Assembly: GCA_902588515.1 (NCBI GenBank)
Contig: CACIPP010000004.1
Coordinates: 1 to 64,000 of the forward strand
Source: GCA-002704185 sp902588515
GTDB taxonomy: Bacteria > Pseudomonadota > Alphaproteobacteria > Pelagibacterales > Pelagibacteraceae
DNA length: 64,000 nucleotides
Direction: 5' to 3'
This document shows, piece by piece, positions 32,915 through 42,173 of the stretch (its first letter is position 1; every line of letters begins with the position of its first letter). The notes beneath the pieces were generated by a model. The model searched no databases. It was not told where the DNA came from and saw only the letters and a program-made list of their open reading frames with translations. The translations under genes were made by a program, and so were the position numbers.

Positions 32915-34675
32915 ATGACCAATCAATTAACTGGTGCAGAGATTGTTTTTAAAGCGCTCGAGGAGCATGGAGTCGAGTATATATTTGGTTATCCTGGTGG
33001 TGCAGTCTTGCCAATGTACGATCAGATATCAAAACAAAAAAAGATAAAACATATATTGGTAAGACATGAACAAGGTGCTGGTCATGCTGCCGAAGGTTAT
33101 GCTAGATCTTCAGGTAAGCCAGGGATAATTCTTGTTACATCTGGACCAGGTGCAACGAACACAGTTACCGCGCTTACCGATGCTTATATGGATTCGGTTC
33201 CTTTAGTTTGTATAACTGGACAGGTGCCAACACATTTAATTGGGACAGATGCATTTCAAGAATGTGATACAACAGGAATCACTAGGCCTTGTACAAAACA
33301 CAATTGGTTAATTAAAGATGTAAACAAAATTGCTGAAACAGTTCACAAAGCATTTAATATTGCTACAACTGGAAGACCAGGTCCTGTTTTAATTGATATT
33401 CCAAAAGATATTCAGTTTCAAAAAGGAGTTTATAAATCTTCTAAAGAAATTGAAATTGATAATAAGAAAAAAATTATTAATTCTGATTTAACTAATATTG
33501 AAAAAGCTGTAGAGATGATAGTTAAATCATCAAAACCAATTTTTTATACAGGTGGCGGAGTTATAAATTCTGGACCTGAAGCATCGAAAGCATTAAGAGA
33601 ATTGGTCAAGCTATCTGGATTTCCAGTCACTTCAACCTTACAAGGTTTGGGCGCGATACCAGGAGATGATCATCAATTTTTAGGGATGCTTGGAATGCAC
33701 GGCACATACGAAGCAAATAATGCCATGCATGATTGCGATTTATTAATAAATATTGGAGCAAGATTTGATGATAGGATTACAGGAAGAGTTGATGCGTTTT
33801 CGCCAAATTCAAAAAAAATACATATTGATATTGATCCATCCTCAATAAACAAAATCGTCAAAACGGACTTATCAATTGTTGGAGATTCTTTAACGGTAAT
33901 CTCTGAGATGATAACAATACTAAAAACTAAATACTCAAACTTTAACAGCTCAAACAAAGAAAAAATTAGTGCCTGGTGGAGTCAAATTGAAACTTGGCGA
34001 AAAAAGAAGTCATTATCGTACAAAAAAGATAAAAAATTAATTATGCCTCAACAAGCAGTAGAAAGGCTATACGAATTAACAAAAAAACAAGATACTTTTA
34101 TTACAACTGAGGTTGGCCAGCACCAAATGTGGGCTGCTCAGTTTTATAAGTTTAAAGAGCCAAACAGATGGATGACGTCAGGTGGTTTAGGAACCATGGG
34201 TTATGGTTTGCCTGCAGCAATTGGTGTTCAATTAGCTCATCCAAAAAAATTAGTTGTGGATATAGCAGGGGAAGCTTCAATACTTATGAATATACAAGAA
34301 CTATCGACTGCCGTGCAATATAGATTACCAATTAAAATTTTTATATTAAATAACCAATGGATGGGTATGGTTCGCCAATGGCAAGAATTACTTCATGAAA
34401 AAAATTATTCAGAAAGTTACACCGAAGCTTTACCTGATTTTGTTAAATTAGCGGAAGCATACGGAGCGGTTGGTATCAGAGCAACTAATCCAAATGAGTT
34501 AGATGGTAAAATTGAAGAGATGATGAAAATTAATAAGCCGGTAATTTTTGATTGTGTTGTAAAAAAAGATGAAAATTGTTTTCCAATGATACCATCCGGC
34601 AAACCTCATAACGAAATGATACTCGGACCAGATGACGAGGAGGAAATTTCAGAAGAAGGAAAAGTTTTAGTTTAG
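32915..34675 (+). CDS. ilvB: Acetolactate synthase large subunit
   Basis: A 586-residue thiamine-diphosphate enzyme, the first common step of valine, leucine and isoleucine synthesis. The N-terminal GYPGGAVLPMYD and RHEQGAGHAAEGYARSSG segments supply the catalytic glutamate; the C-terminal GDAxx-N-like cofactor motif appears as DIAGEASILMN...NNQWMGMVRQW. The FAD and middle domains are complete. I place the start at ATG 32915, before TNQLTGAEIVFKAL, with GGGAG six bases upstream; a longer frame would overlap miaA. It is followed by ilvH and ilvC, so regulation is probably shared. No leader peptide or attenuator was seen. Confidence 0.96.
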   Translation: MTNQLTGAEIVFKALEEHGVEYIFGYPGGAVLPMYDQISKQKKIKHILVRHEQGAGHAAEGYARSSGKPGIILVTSGPGATNTVTALTDAYMDSVPLVCITGQVPTHLIGTDAFQECDTTGITRPCTKHNWLIKDVNKIAETVHKAFNIATTGRPGPVLIDIPKDIQFQKGVYKSSKEIEIDNKKKIINSDLTNIEKAVEMIVKSSKPIFYTGGGVINSGPEASKALRELVKLSGFPVTSTLQGLGAIPGDDHQFLGMLGMHGTYEANNAMHDCDLLINIGARFDDRITGRVDAFSPNSKKIHIDIDPSSINKIVKTDLSIVGDSLTVISEMITILKTKYSNFNSSNKEKISAWWSQIETWRKKKSLSYKKDKKLIMPQQAVERLYELTKKQDTFITTEVGQHQMWAAQFYKFKEPNRWMTSGGLGTMGYGLPAAIGVQLAHPKKLVVDIAGEASILMNIQELSTAVQYRLPIKIFILNNQWMGMVRQWQELLHEKNYSESYTEALPDFVKLAEAYGAVGIRATNPNELDGKIEEMMKINKPVIFDCVVKKDENCFPMIPSGKPHNEMILGPDDEEEISEEGKVLV

Positions 34676-34677
34676 TT

Positions 34678-35238
34678 ATGCCAAAATCTGCCTATGAGAT
34701 TGATCAGCAATCTGAGAGTATTGAAAGATATATCGTGGTTGCCTGGGTAGATAATGAGGCAGGCGTTCTTGCTAGAATCGCAGGTTTATTTTCTGGACGA
34801 GGATATAACATTGAGTCACTAGCGGTTGCCCAAGTTGACGATGAAAGAAATATATCAAGAATCACAATCGCAACAAATGGAACAAAACAAGTTGTAGATC
34901 AAATCAATGCGCAACTTTTAAAGTTAATTCCCGTTCACAAAGTTGCTACATATCCAATCGATGATACGTCTATATTTAGAGAGCTTGCTCTAATAAAATT
35001 CGTTGCAGAAAGTGATACTTTAAAAAAAGCTGAGCAATTATGCGTTGACTTAAATTCAATTATTTTAGATAAAACATCAAAATCTTTTATTGCTCAGTAT
35101 CTTGGGACTAGGAGAGAGGTTGATAGTTTTATTAAAAAAATAAAACCCTTGGGTGCTATAAGCATTTCAAGGTCAGGTGCTTTAGCAATGAAAAAAGGAC
35201 CTGAAACCGTAAAGGATAACAAAGGTAAAGTACTATGA
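34678..35238 (+). CDS. ilvH: Acetolactate synthase small subunit
   Basis: A 186-residue regulatory subunit. An ACT domain at residues 18-95 (VVAWVDNEAGVLARIAGLFSGRGYNIESL) binds valine for feedback control, and a second domain completes the small subunit. Length is close to E. coli IlvH. It starts two bases after ilvB and its stop overlaps ilvC by four bases, so the three enzymes are made together. A C-terminal Lys-rich tail (PETVKDNKGKVL) is unremarkable. Confidence 0.96.
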   Translation: MPKSAYEIDQQSESIERYIVVAWVDNEAGVLARIAGLFSGRGYNIESLAVAQVDDERNISRITIATNGTKQVVDQINAQLLKLIPVHKVATYPIDDTSIFRELALIKFVAESDTLKKAEQLCVDLNSIILDKTSKSFIAQYLGTRREVDSFIKKIKPLGAISISRSGALAMKKGPETVKDNKGKVL

Positions 35239-36254
35239 AAATGTATTATGAAAAAGATGCAAACACCAATTTAATAAAGTCTAAAAAAGTAGCTATTGTT
35301 GGATTTGGTAGTCAAGGCCACGCTCATGCACTAAATTTAAAGGATAGTGGTGTAAAAGAAATTGTTGTGGCCTTAAGGGAAAATTCTCCTAGTATAAAAA
35401 AAGCAGAGCAAGCAGGATTGAAAGTTATGAATTTATCAGATGCTGCTGAATGGGCCGATGTTTTAATGATACTAGCGCCCGATGAATTACAATCTGCAAT
35501 TTATAAGAATCATGTAGAACAAAGAATGAGACAAGGAACAAGTCTGGCATTTGCTCACGGATTAAATATTCATTTTGATTTAATTACCGCAAGAGATGAT
35601 CTTGATGTCTTTATGGTAGCTCCTAAAGGTCCTGGACACTTAGTAAGAACTGAATACCAAAAAGGCGGCGGTGTGCCATGCTTAATGGCAGTGCACAAAG
35701 ATAGTTCGGGTGCTGCAAAAGATTTAGCATTATCGTATGCTTCAGCAATTGGTGGAGGCAAATCAGGAATTATAGAAACTACTTTTAGAGACGAGTGTGA
35801 AACAGATTTATTTGGCGAACAGGTAGTTCTTTGTGGTGGATTGGTTGAATTAATAAAAAAAGGTTTTGAAACTTTAGTCGAGGCAGGATACCCACCTGAA
35901 ATGGCTTACTTTGAATGTTTGCATGAAGTTAAATTAATCGTTGATTTAATTTATGAAGGAGGAATTGCAAATATGAATTATTCAATTTCTAATACGGCTG
36001 AATACGGAGAATATGTATCTGGTAAAAAAATAATTGATGATAAGACAAAAGAAAGAATGAAGGAAGTTCTTAAAAACATTCAGAGTGGAAAATTTGCTAA
36101 GGAATGGATGAAGGAGAATGAAGCTGGTCAGAAAAACTTTCTTAAAATGAGAAAAGAACTGTCGGAACATCAAATTGAGCAAGTAGGTGAAAAATTAAGA
36201 GCCCTGATGCCTTGGATATCAAAAAACAAAATAATAGATAAGAATAAAAACTAG
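35235..36254 (+). CDS. ilvC: Ketol-acid reductoisomerase
   Basis: A 339-residue class I KARI that isomerises and reduces acetolactate with NADPH and Mg2+. The dinucleotide motif GFGSQGHAHA begins at residue 23. The PKGPGHLVR(T/S)EY segment and the acidic metal ligands in DECETDLFGEQVVLCGG and the helix VKLIVDLIYEGG are intact. Length matches the short (class I) bacterial form. It overlaps ilvH by four bases and is followed, after a 104-base gap, by leuA. Confidence 0.97.
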   Translation: MKMYYEKDANTNLIKSKKVAIVGFGSQGHAHALNLKDSGVKEIVVALRENSPSIKKAEQAGLKVMNLSDAAEWADVLMILAPDELQSAIYKNHVEQRMRQGTSLAFAHGLNIHFDLITARDDLDVFMVAPKGPGHLVRTEYQKGGGVPCLMAVHKDSSGAAKDLALSYASAIGGGKSGIIETTFRDECETDLFGEQVVLCGGLVELIKKGFETLVEAGYPPEMAYFECLHEVKLIVDLIYEGGIANMNYSISNTAEYGEYVSGKKIIDDKTKERMKEVLKNIQSGKFAKEWMKENEAGQKNFLKMRKELSEHQIEQVGEKLRALMPWISKNKIIDKNKN

Positions 36255-36298
36255 GATTTTCAGGCTTTTTTGGTAACAGTGAGGTTGAGCGTATAAAG

Positions 36299-36335
36299 TT
36301 AATGCAATTATAGCGTTAATTAGTGGATTTTTTTT
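36299..36335 (+). terminator. Weak hairpin with T-run between ilvC and leuA
   Basis: TTAATGC (36299-36305) can pair with GCGTTAA (36313-36319) around AATTATA, followed eight bases later by a run of eight T (36328-36335). The stem is short and AT-rich, so this is at most a weak terminator or attenuator before leuA. Confidence 0.3.
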
Positions 36336-36358
36336 GAATCATTTATTAGATTGGCAAT

Positions 36359-37912
36359 ATGACTAAAAATCAAATTATTATTTTTGATACAACTTTGAGA
36401 GATGGTGAGCAATCACCAGGCGCATCTATGAGTCTTGAGGAAAAAATAAAGATTGCTCATGCATTTCAAGATCTAGGTGTTGATGTTATGGAAGCAGGTT
36501 TTCCAGCCGCATCTCAAGGAGATTTTGAAGCTGTAACTGAGATTTCAAAGATTTTAAAAACTACAACTCCATGTGGTTTAGCAAGAGCTTTAAAAAATGA
36601 TTTAGAAAAATGTGTTGAATCTTTAAAGCACGCAAAGAATTTTAGAATACATACCTTTGTTTCTACAAGTGATTTGCACATAAAACATAAATTGCAAAAA
36701 ACTAGACAAGAGGTTTTAGATTTAATAAAGTTTAGCGTTGAGTTTGCCAAAAAGCATACCGATGATGTTGAGTGGTCACCTGAAGATGCAACTAGGACAA
36801 ATCCAGATTATTTATGCAAAACCGTTGAGCTTGCAATCAAATGCGGAGCTAAAACTATAAATATTCCAGATACTGTGGGTTATGCATTACCTAGTGATTA
36901 CGAGAGAATAATTAAAGATTTATTTAATAGAGTGCCAAATATTGATAAGGTTGTTGTATCAACCCACACTCACAATGATTTAGGTCTAGGAGTTGCAAAT
37001 GCTTTAGCAGGAATTTCTGCAGGTGCGAGACAAGTAGAATGTACCATCAACGGAATAGGCGAGAGAGCAGGAAATGCTGCGCTTGAGGAAATTGTCATGG
37101 CATTGAAAACAAGAAATGATTTAATGCCTTTTTCCACAAATATAAATACAAAAAAAATTAGTGCTTGTTCAAAATTAGTTTCTAATGTCACAGGTTTTCC
37201 AATTCAATACAATAAGGCAATTGTCGGTAAAAATGCATTCGCTCATGAGTCAGGTATTCATCAAGACGGAATGCTTAAAAATAGTAAAACTTATGAAATT
37301 ATGACACCTGAAAGTGTCGGAGTTAAAAAATCTTCATTAGTTATGGGTAAGCATTCTGGAAGACATGCATTTAAGGAAAAATTAGTTTCTTTAGGGTATC
37401 CTGATTTTTCTGAAGACCGTATCGATGCCGCTTTTAAAAAGTTTAAAGATTTAGCAGATAAGAAAAAACACGTATTTGATGAGGATATTGCAGTACTTAT
37501 AGATGATGATTTCATGAAAGATAACAATATAATAAAATTGATTTCTTTAGATGTTTCAGCTGGTACGAAAGGTCAAAAAGCAACTTTAGAATTAGATGTC
37601 AGTGGTAAAGTTTCTAAAACCCAGCAATCTGGCGACGGACCAGTAGATTCAATCTTTAAATGTATTAAAGAAATTTTTCCGCACGATGTAAATCTTCAAC
37701 TTTATCAAGTGCACGCAGTAACAGAAGGTACAGATGCACAAGCAACAGTAAGTGTAAGAATTGAAGAAAAGGGAAAAATATCAGTGGGACAAGCAGCGGA
37801 TACTGATACGCTAGTAGCGTCTGCTAAGGCTTATATTAATGCGTTAAATAAACTAATATTAAAAAGGAAAAGAACTGCACCAACAGATGATGAATATTCT
37901 GCTGCGGTATAG
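36359..37912 (+). CDS. leuA: 2-isopropylmalate synthase
   Basis: A 517-residue enzyme that commits 2-oxoisovalerate to leucine synthesis. The HMGL-like TIM barrel (residues 5-275) has the metal/acid start FDTTLRDGEQSPG and the HTHNDLG motif. Subdomains follow, and the C-terminal regulatory LeuA dimer domain (about 390-505) that binds leucine is present, so feedback inhibition is expected. It follows the ilv genes and precedes mreB by nine bases, so mreB may be partly read from this transcript. Length is normal for the long bacterial form. Confidence 0.96.
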   Translation: MTKNQIIIFDTTLRDGEQSPGASMSLEEKIKIAHAFQDLGVDVMEAGFPAASQGDFEAVTEISKILKTTTPCGLARALKNDLEKCVESLKHAKNFRIHTFVSTSDLHIKHKLQKTRQEVLDLIKFSVEFAKKHTDDVEWSPEDATRTNPDYLCKTVELAIKCGAKTINIPDTVGYALPSDYERIIKDLFNRVPNIDKVVVSTHTHNDLGLGVANALAGISAGARQVECTINGIGERAGNAALEEIVMALKTRNDLMPFSTNINTKKISACSKLVSNVTGFPIQYNKAIVGKNAFAHESGIHQDGMLKNSKTYEIMTPESVGVKKSSLVMGKHSGRHAFKEKLVSLGYPDFSEDRIDAAFKKFKDLADKKKHVFDEDIAVLIDDDFMKDNNIIKLISLDVSAGTKGQKATLELDVSGKVSKTQQSGDGPVDSIFKCIKEIFPHDVNLQLYQVHAVTEGTDAQATVSVRIEEKGKISVGQAADTDTLVASAKAYINALNKLILKRKRTAPTDDEYSAAV

Positions 37913-37921
37913 AAAGGAAAT

Positions 37922-38953
37922 ATGCTTGAAAAAATAATGGGATTATGGTCAACGGATATGGCGATTGATTTAGGAACTGCAAATACTTTAGTTTACGTTA
38001 AAGGCAAAGGCGTTGTGCTTAATGAACCATCGGTTGTAGCTATAGTTAATGAAAAAGGAAGAAACACGGTCTTAGCAGTAGGAGAAGATGCGAAACAGAT
38101 GTTAGGTCGTACACCTGGCTCTATTCAAGCAATAAGACCTTTGAGAGACGGTGTGATTGCTGATTTTATTGTCACTGAAGAAATGATTAAGCATTTTATA
38201 AAAAAAGTTCACCAAAGAAGTGCTTTTGCAAACCCAAGAATTATAATTTGTGTTCCGACCGGCTCAACACCAGTTGAACGAAGAGCAATTCAAGAGTCGG
38301 CTCATGCCGCTGGTGCTAGGAAGGTTCAACTAATCGAAGAGCCTGTTGCTGCCGCGATAGGAGCTGGTTTACCAATAAATGAGCCAACTGGCTCAATGAT
38401 TGTAGATATTGGAGGAGGCACAACAGAAATAGCTGTAATGTCACTTGGAGGTATTGTTTATTCAAATTCTCTTCGTCTAGCAGGAGATGCTTTAGATAAA
38501 TCGATAGTAGATTATATGAGAAAGAAATTTAACTTGCTCATAGGTGAGTCGACGGCAGAAAAAATTAAGAAAGAAATTGGTACTGCAATACCGACTAATG
38601 ATGAAAACACTTATATAATGAAGGGTAGAGATATAAGAACAGGAGTACCAAAAGAAGTTACTTTAACTGAAAAAGATACAGCCGAGGCAATGTCGCCAGT
38701 AATTAATCAAATGATACAGGCATTAAAAGATGCTCTTGAAAATACACCACCAGAATTAGCTGCTGATTTAGTTGATATGGGATGTGTTTTAGCGGGTGGT
38801 GGCGCATATCTGAAAAATTTCGACAAGTTGATTTCGAAAGAGACAGGTTTGCCAGTATCTATCGCAGAAGATCCACTATCTTGCGTGGCTCTAGGAACAG
38901 GTAAAGCCTTAGAACAACAAGGTATCTTTTCGACAATGTTAACTGAATACTAG
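37922..38953 (+). CDS. mreB: MreB, actin-like cell-shape protein
   Basis: A 343-residue actin-like ATPase that directs side-wall synthesis. The phosphate-1 motif (MAIDLGTANTLVYVKGKG), phosphate-2 motif (MIVDIGGGTTEIAVMSLGG) and adenosine motif (VLAGGGAYLKNFD) are intact. A short N-terminal amphipathic sequence (MLEKIMGLW) should bind the membrane. It is followed at short spacing by mreC and mreD, giving the standard shape operon, but the mrdA-rodA pair that often follows is at 8458-11410 instead. Confidence 0.97.
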   Translation: MLEKIMGLWSTDMAIDLGTANTLVYVKGKGVVLNEPSVVAIVNEKGRNTVLAVGEDAKQMLGRTPGSIQAIRPLRDGVIADFIVTEEMIKHFIKKVHQRSAFANPRIIICVPTGSTPVERRAIQESAHAAGARKVQLIEEPVAAAIGAGLPINEPTGSMIVDIGGGTTEIAVMSLGGIVYSNSLRLAGDALDKSIVDYMRKKFNLLIGESTAEKIKKEIGTAIPTNDENTYIMKGRDIRTGVPKEVTLTEKDTAEAMSPVINQMIQALKDALENTPPELAADLVDMGCVLAGGGAYLKNFDKLISKETGLPVSIAEDPLSCVALGTGKALEQQGIFSTMLTEY

Positions 38954-38958
38954 ATTAA

Positions 38959-39762
38959 ATGTACTTTGCATCGCCAGAAAAAGAGGGTGTAAAAAAAAAT
39001 ATAATAATTTTTGCATTCTTATCTTTCCTGCTTTTGCTTATTGATACCTATGACAAAAAATATTTTAAATATTTGAAATCAGTTATAAATGACACAATCA
39101 TTTACTCCGCAGTTGCAATTAAATATCCATTTCAAAAAATTTTTGGTGTAGTAGTGGGTGTATCAAACTTATTTGATAATGAAGTTGTAACTGAGGATGT
39201 AGAAAAACTCAAAGAAGAATTAACAACATTAAAAAATAAGAATCAAACTTTGAATTTACAATTAAAAAAATTACAAAATATATTTAATGAGGAACAGTAC
39301 GATTATGATTTTATTAATTCTAAAGTCTTGATGTATAAAAAAAATTTGTTGTCAGATTCGATATTAATAAGCAAAGGTAGTGCACATGGTGTTAAAGCTG
39401 GAGATCCAATTGTTCGAGAAAATAGATTAGTTGGTAAAATTATTGACGTTAATTATGCCTCTTCAAAAGCTATATTGTTAACGAATATAAGAAGCAGAAT
39501 TCCAGTTAATGTTGGTGAGAAAAGCCATAGAGCAATTTTAGTTGGTAATCCAAATATTGAAGGCGGAATTAGTTTAGAGTTTTTACCAAAAAATGTAAAA
39601 TTTAAAAATGGAGATAAAATTTTTACATCTTCAATAGATCAAATTGTTCCTGCTGGAATTTTAGTAGGTTCTGTTAAAAATATTAAAGATAAATTTATAG
39701 TTGAGCTAGCGTTTCAAAATTCTCAATTAGATTATGTAACAATAATGAGCTTAAAAAAATGA
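38959..39762 (+). CDS. mreC: MreC rod-shape protein
   Basis: A 267-residue inner-membrane protein with one helix (about residues 15-32), a coiled coil (85-115, KEELTTLKNKNQTLNLQLKKL) and a periplasmic beta-barrel domain (about 120-260) with the typical GDPIVRENRLVGKI and FTSSIDQIVPAGILVG segments. It bridges MreB/MreD to the PBP2-RodA enzymes and activates PBP2. It starts five bases after mreB and overlaps mreD by four bases. Confidence 0.93.
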   Translation: MYFASPEKEGVKKNIIIFAFLSFLLLLIDTYDKKYFKYLKSVINDTIIYSAVAIKYPFQKIFGVVVGVSNLFDNEVVTEDVEKLKEELTTLKNKNQTLNLQLKKLQNIFNEEQYDYDFINSKVLMYKKNLLSDSILISKGSAHGVKAGDPIVRENRLVGKIIDVNYASSKAILLTNIRSRIPVNVGEKSHRAILVGNPNIEGGISLEFLPKNVKFKNGDKIFTSSIDQIVPAGILVGSVKNIKDKFIVELAFQNSQLDYVTIMSLKK

Positions 39763-40250
39763 CAAATTTTTTATTTCGGTATTTTCCATTTATCACGTTG
39801 CTAGTAGTTACAATCATGGGATCGACAAGTATATCTTTATATGGAAAAACTTTAGGTGAATTAGTAACTTTGCAATTTATTGTTATATTTGCATTTAAAT
39901 TAGCAAATCCAAATGCGAACTTTGGAAAAGGAGTTTTGCTTTTTATTGTTAGTATAATTAATGATGCCCTTCAAGGTTTGACTTTAGGAACCTCTGGGTT
40001 GCTTTATTTTACAATCTTTGCTGTTGCAACCTTTCAAGCTGGAATTAAATTGAGAAACTTATTTTTATCTGAGTGGGTAGCGTTTATCTTTGCAGTTACT
40101 TGTTGTTACATAATACTTTATTTAATTGAAACTATATTTTATGAAACTACCTTTCCATTTACTTTATACGGATTAAATTTTGCCTTCACTGTTTTGGCTT
40201 ATCCTGTATGCTGGGTATTAATTCATAAAATATTTTATAGAAATGCTTAA
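39759..40250 (+). CDS. mreD: MreD rod-shape membrane protein
   Basis: A 163-residue integral membrane protein with about five or six helices. Sequence conservation in MreD is low; the call rests on size, topology, the DALQGLTLGTSGLLYF segment (the conserved D-x-x-x-G-x-x-x-G pattern of MreD) and position after mreC with a four-base overlap. It completes the mreBCD operon and overlaps the COQ9-like gene by eight bases. Confidence 0.88.
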   Translation: MTNFLFRYFPFITLLVVTIMGSTSISLYGKTLGELVTLQFIVIFAFKLANPNANFGKGVLLFIVSIINDALQGLTLGTSGLLYFTIFAVATFQAGIKLRNLFLSEWVAFIFAVTCCYIILYLIETIFYETTFPFTLYGLNFAFTVLAYPVCWVLIHKIFYRNA

Positions 40251-40656
40251 AGATATTGAAAAAAAGAATCTGGCTAAAAAAATTAAGGGTGTCAAAAGCA
40301 CGACTGAAAAAATAAAAATTTTACTTACAGAGAAACTAAATTCTGATTATAAGAACAGAGAAAAAATAAAAGAAGAAATAAAACAGAAGATTAAAGATAA
40401 AGAGATACACAAGGATATTTTTTATGGTTATCAAGTAGCCAGTGACATGTGGGATCTCGCTGGTGATAAATCAGCTGATTTAAATTATTATTCAAAAAGA
40501 CTTATTTTAGTATCTGTTTATTCAAACATTTTATTTAAAATTTTGACTTGCAAAACTTACCAGCAACAAAGTATTGATAAAGATATTGATAAATCTCTAA
40601 AAGGGGTAAAGAAGTTTAATGAGGTCAAATCTAGTATTTTAAAGCAATTCAGTTAG
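40243..40656 (+). CDS. COQ9-like protein, short form
   Basis: A 137-residue helical protein. The C-terminal segment DMWDLAGDKSADLNYYSKR matches the conserved motif of the COQ9 family, which binds lipid and supports ubiquinone synthesis. In alphaproteobacteria the family is also called the 'rpsU-divergently transcribed protein'. Usual members are longer (about 200 residues or more); here the N-terminal region is Lys-rich and shortened. It is not next to rpsU (8195-8389) but overlaps mreD by eight bases, and its end overlaps the convergent purK by 18 bases. The function as a quinone-pathway helper is inferred. Confidence 0.72.
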   Translation: MLKDIEKKNLAKKIKGVKSTTEKIKILLTEKLNSDYKNREKIKEEIKQKIKDKEIHKDIFYGYQVASDMWDLAGDKSADLNYYSKRLILVSVYSNILFKILTCKTYQQQSIDKDIDKSLKGVKKFNEVKSSILKQFS

Positions 40657-41679
40657 ATGGCCCATTTTTCTATTTTCTTTTATGTCGGTTTTTAAATAAT
40701 CATGAAAAAATTGTTTGTTTAAATATTTTAATTTTCTAGCATCTATAATATCACTTCCTAAAATATTCGTCATTACAGCATCATGTTTTAAAGTTGTGAT
40801 AGAATTTTCCAAATTCATGACTGCTCTAACATGATTTTCGAATTGGCTTATGTTGTACGCTTCAATAGTTAAATGACCTGAATTGTGAACTCTAGGAGCT
40901 ATTTCGTTTAATTTTGGACCATCCTCGTCTAAAAAAAATTCAACGCACATAGTTCCAATATAGTTTAATTTTTCCGCAATTTTTTTTGAATAGTCTTTAG
41001 CAATTTCCAAATCATCTTTTATGACTTTTTCTGGAATCTTCGTTGTAGACATATGTAAAATTCCATTTTTATGCAAATTAAAAAATGGGCTATACATTTG
41101 TATATTTTTATTTTGAAACCTCGTTAAAATAATAGAAAACTCAAAAGAATAATTTATTTTTTTCTCGAGTATGTAATCTTTTAAATAATCAATCTCTTTA
41201 ATTTTTAAATTATTAATATTTTCTAGAAAAAGCTGCCCTTTGCCATCGTAACCTAAAGTTGTTGTTTTTAAAAAGCCAGGCAATAAGGATGAGTTTTTAA
41301 TTAAATCCTTTTTATTTTTTATGTGAGCATACTTTGTAGTCTTTACACCTAATTCATTGACATAGTTTTTTTCAAGTAATCTATTTTGTACGATTTTATT
41401 AATATTTGGATCAGGAAAAACTGGCTTTATAGCTGACAAGTCGTTTAGCGTTTCAAAAGGAATATTTTCAAACTCAAAAGTAATGATATCGCACGTCCTT
41501 GCAAATTTTTCTAGATTATCTTTTGCTGTATAATTTGAACAAATAAACTCATCACAAAAATTTTGAGCTGGGGCATCACTATCATTTGTTAAAATGATAG
41601 TTTGAAAATCAAGTTTCTTTGCTGCCTGGCAAAGCATGCTTCCTAACTGACCACCGCCAATTATTCCAAGTTTTTTCAT
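40639..41679 (-). CDS. purK: 5-(carboxyamino)imidazole ribonucleotide synthase
   Basis: A 346-residue ATP-grasp enzyme of purine synthesis; it carboxylates AIR with bicarbonate and ATP. The N-terminal IGGGQLGSMLCQAAKKL fold start, the TTLGYDGKGQ nucleotide loop and the EIAPRVHNSGHLTIEA active-site segment are diagnostic. It overlaps purE by one base and is probably co-transcribed with purE and trcR. Length is normal. Confidence 0.96.
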   Translation of the reverse strand: MKKLGIIGGGQLGSMLCQAAKKLDFQTIILTNDSDAPAQNFCDEFICSNYTAKDNLEKFARTCDIITFEFENIPFETLNDLSAIKPVFPDPNINKIVQNRLLEKNYVNELGVKTTKYAHIKNKKDLIKNSSLLPGFLKTTTLGYDGKGQLFLENINNLKIKEIDYLKDYILEKKINYSFEFSIILTRFQNKNIQMYSPFFNLHKNGILHMSTTKIPEKVIKDDLEIAKDYSKKIAEKLNYIGTMCVEFFLDEDGPKLNEIAPRVHNSGHLTIEAYNISQFENHVRAVMNLENSITTLKHDAVMTNILGSDIIDARKLKYLNKQFFHDYLKTDIKENRKMGHLTELL

Positions 41680-42173
41680 TACCTAGGCTTTTTTTTTACT
41701 TTTTTTGTTTGTTTTTTTCTATAAGAAATAAGTTTATCTGCTACTTTATAATTATAAGTTGCAATTATGGATGCTGCAAACAAACCTGCATTAACAGCTC
41801 CCGTTTTTCCTATCGCAACTGTGCCAACAGGAATACCCTTTGGCATTTGTACTATTGATAATAAGCTATCAAGACCATTTAAACTTTTGCTCTGAATCGG
41901 AACGCCAATAACTGGAATTTCAGTTAAGGATGCAATCATCCCTGGCAAATGTGCAGAACCACCAGCTCCCGCAATTATCACCGCTATATTATTTTTTTTT
42001 GCCTTAGAGGAAAAATCATACATTCTCTTTGGTGTACGGTGAGCTGATACTATTTTGGTATCAATTTTAATACCTAACTTTTTTAAAATATCTGCAGCAA
42101 ATTTCATTGTAGGCCAATCAGATTTGCTACCCATGACTATTGAGACTAATGGTGCTTTTGAACTTTTTTTCAA
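41679..42173 (-). CDS. purE: N5-CAIR mutase
   Basis: A 164-residue class I PurE that moves the carboxyl group of N5-CAIR to give CAIR. The MGSKSDWPTM start, the VSAHRTPKRM catalytic histidine loop and the AGAGGSAHLPGM segment are all intact. It overlaps the DUF1013 gene by four bases and purK by one base. The C-terminal tail is very Lys-rich (RKKQTKKVKKKPR), a minor oddity compared with most PurE proteins. Confidence 0.96.
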   Translation of the reverse strand: MKKSSKAPLVSIVMGSKSDWPTMKFAADILKKLGIKIDTKIVSAHRTPKRMYDFSSKAKKNNIAVIIAGAGGSAHLPGMIASLTEIPVIGVPIQSKSLNGLDSLLSIVQMPKGIPVGTVAIGKTGAVNAGLFAASIIATYNYKVADKLISYRKKQTKKVKKKPR

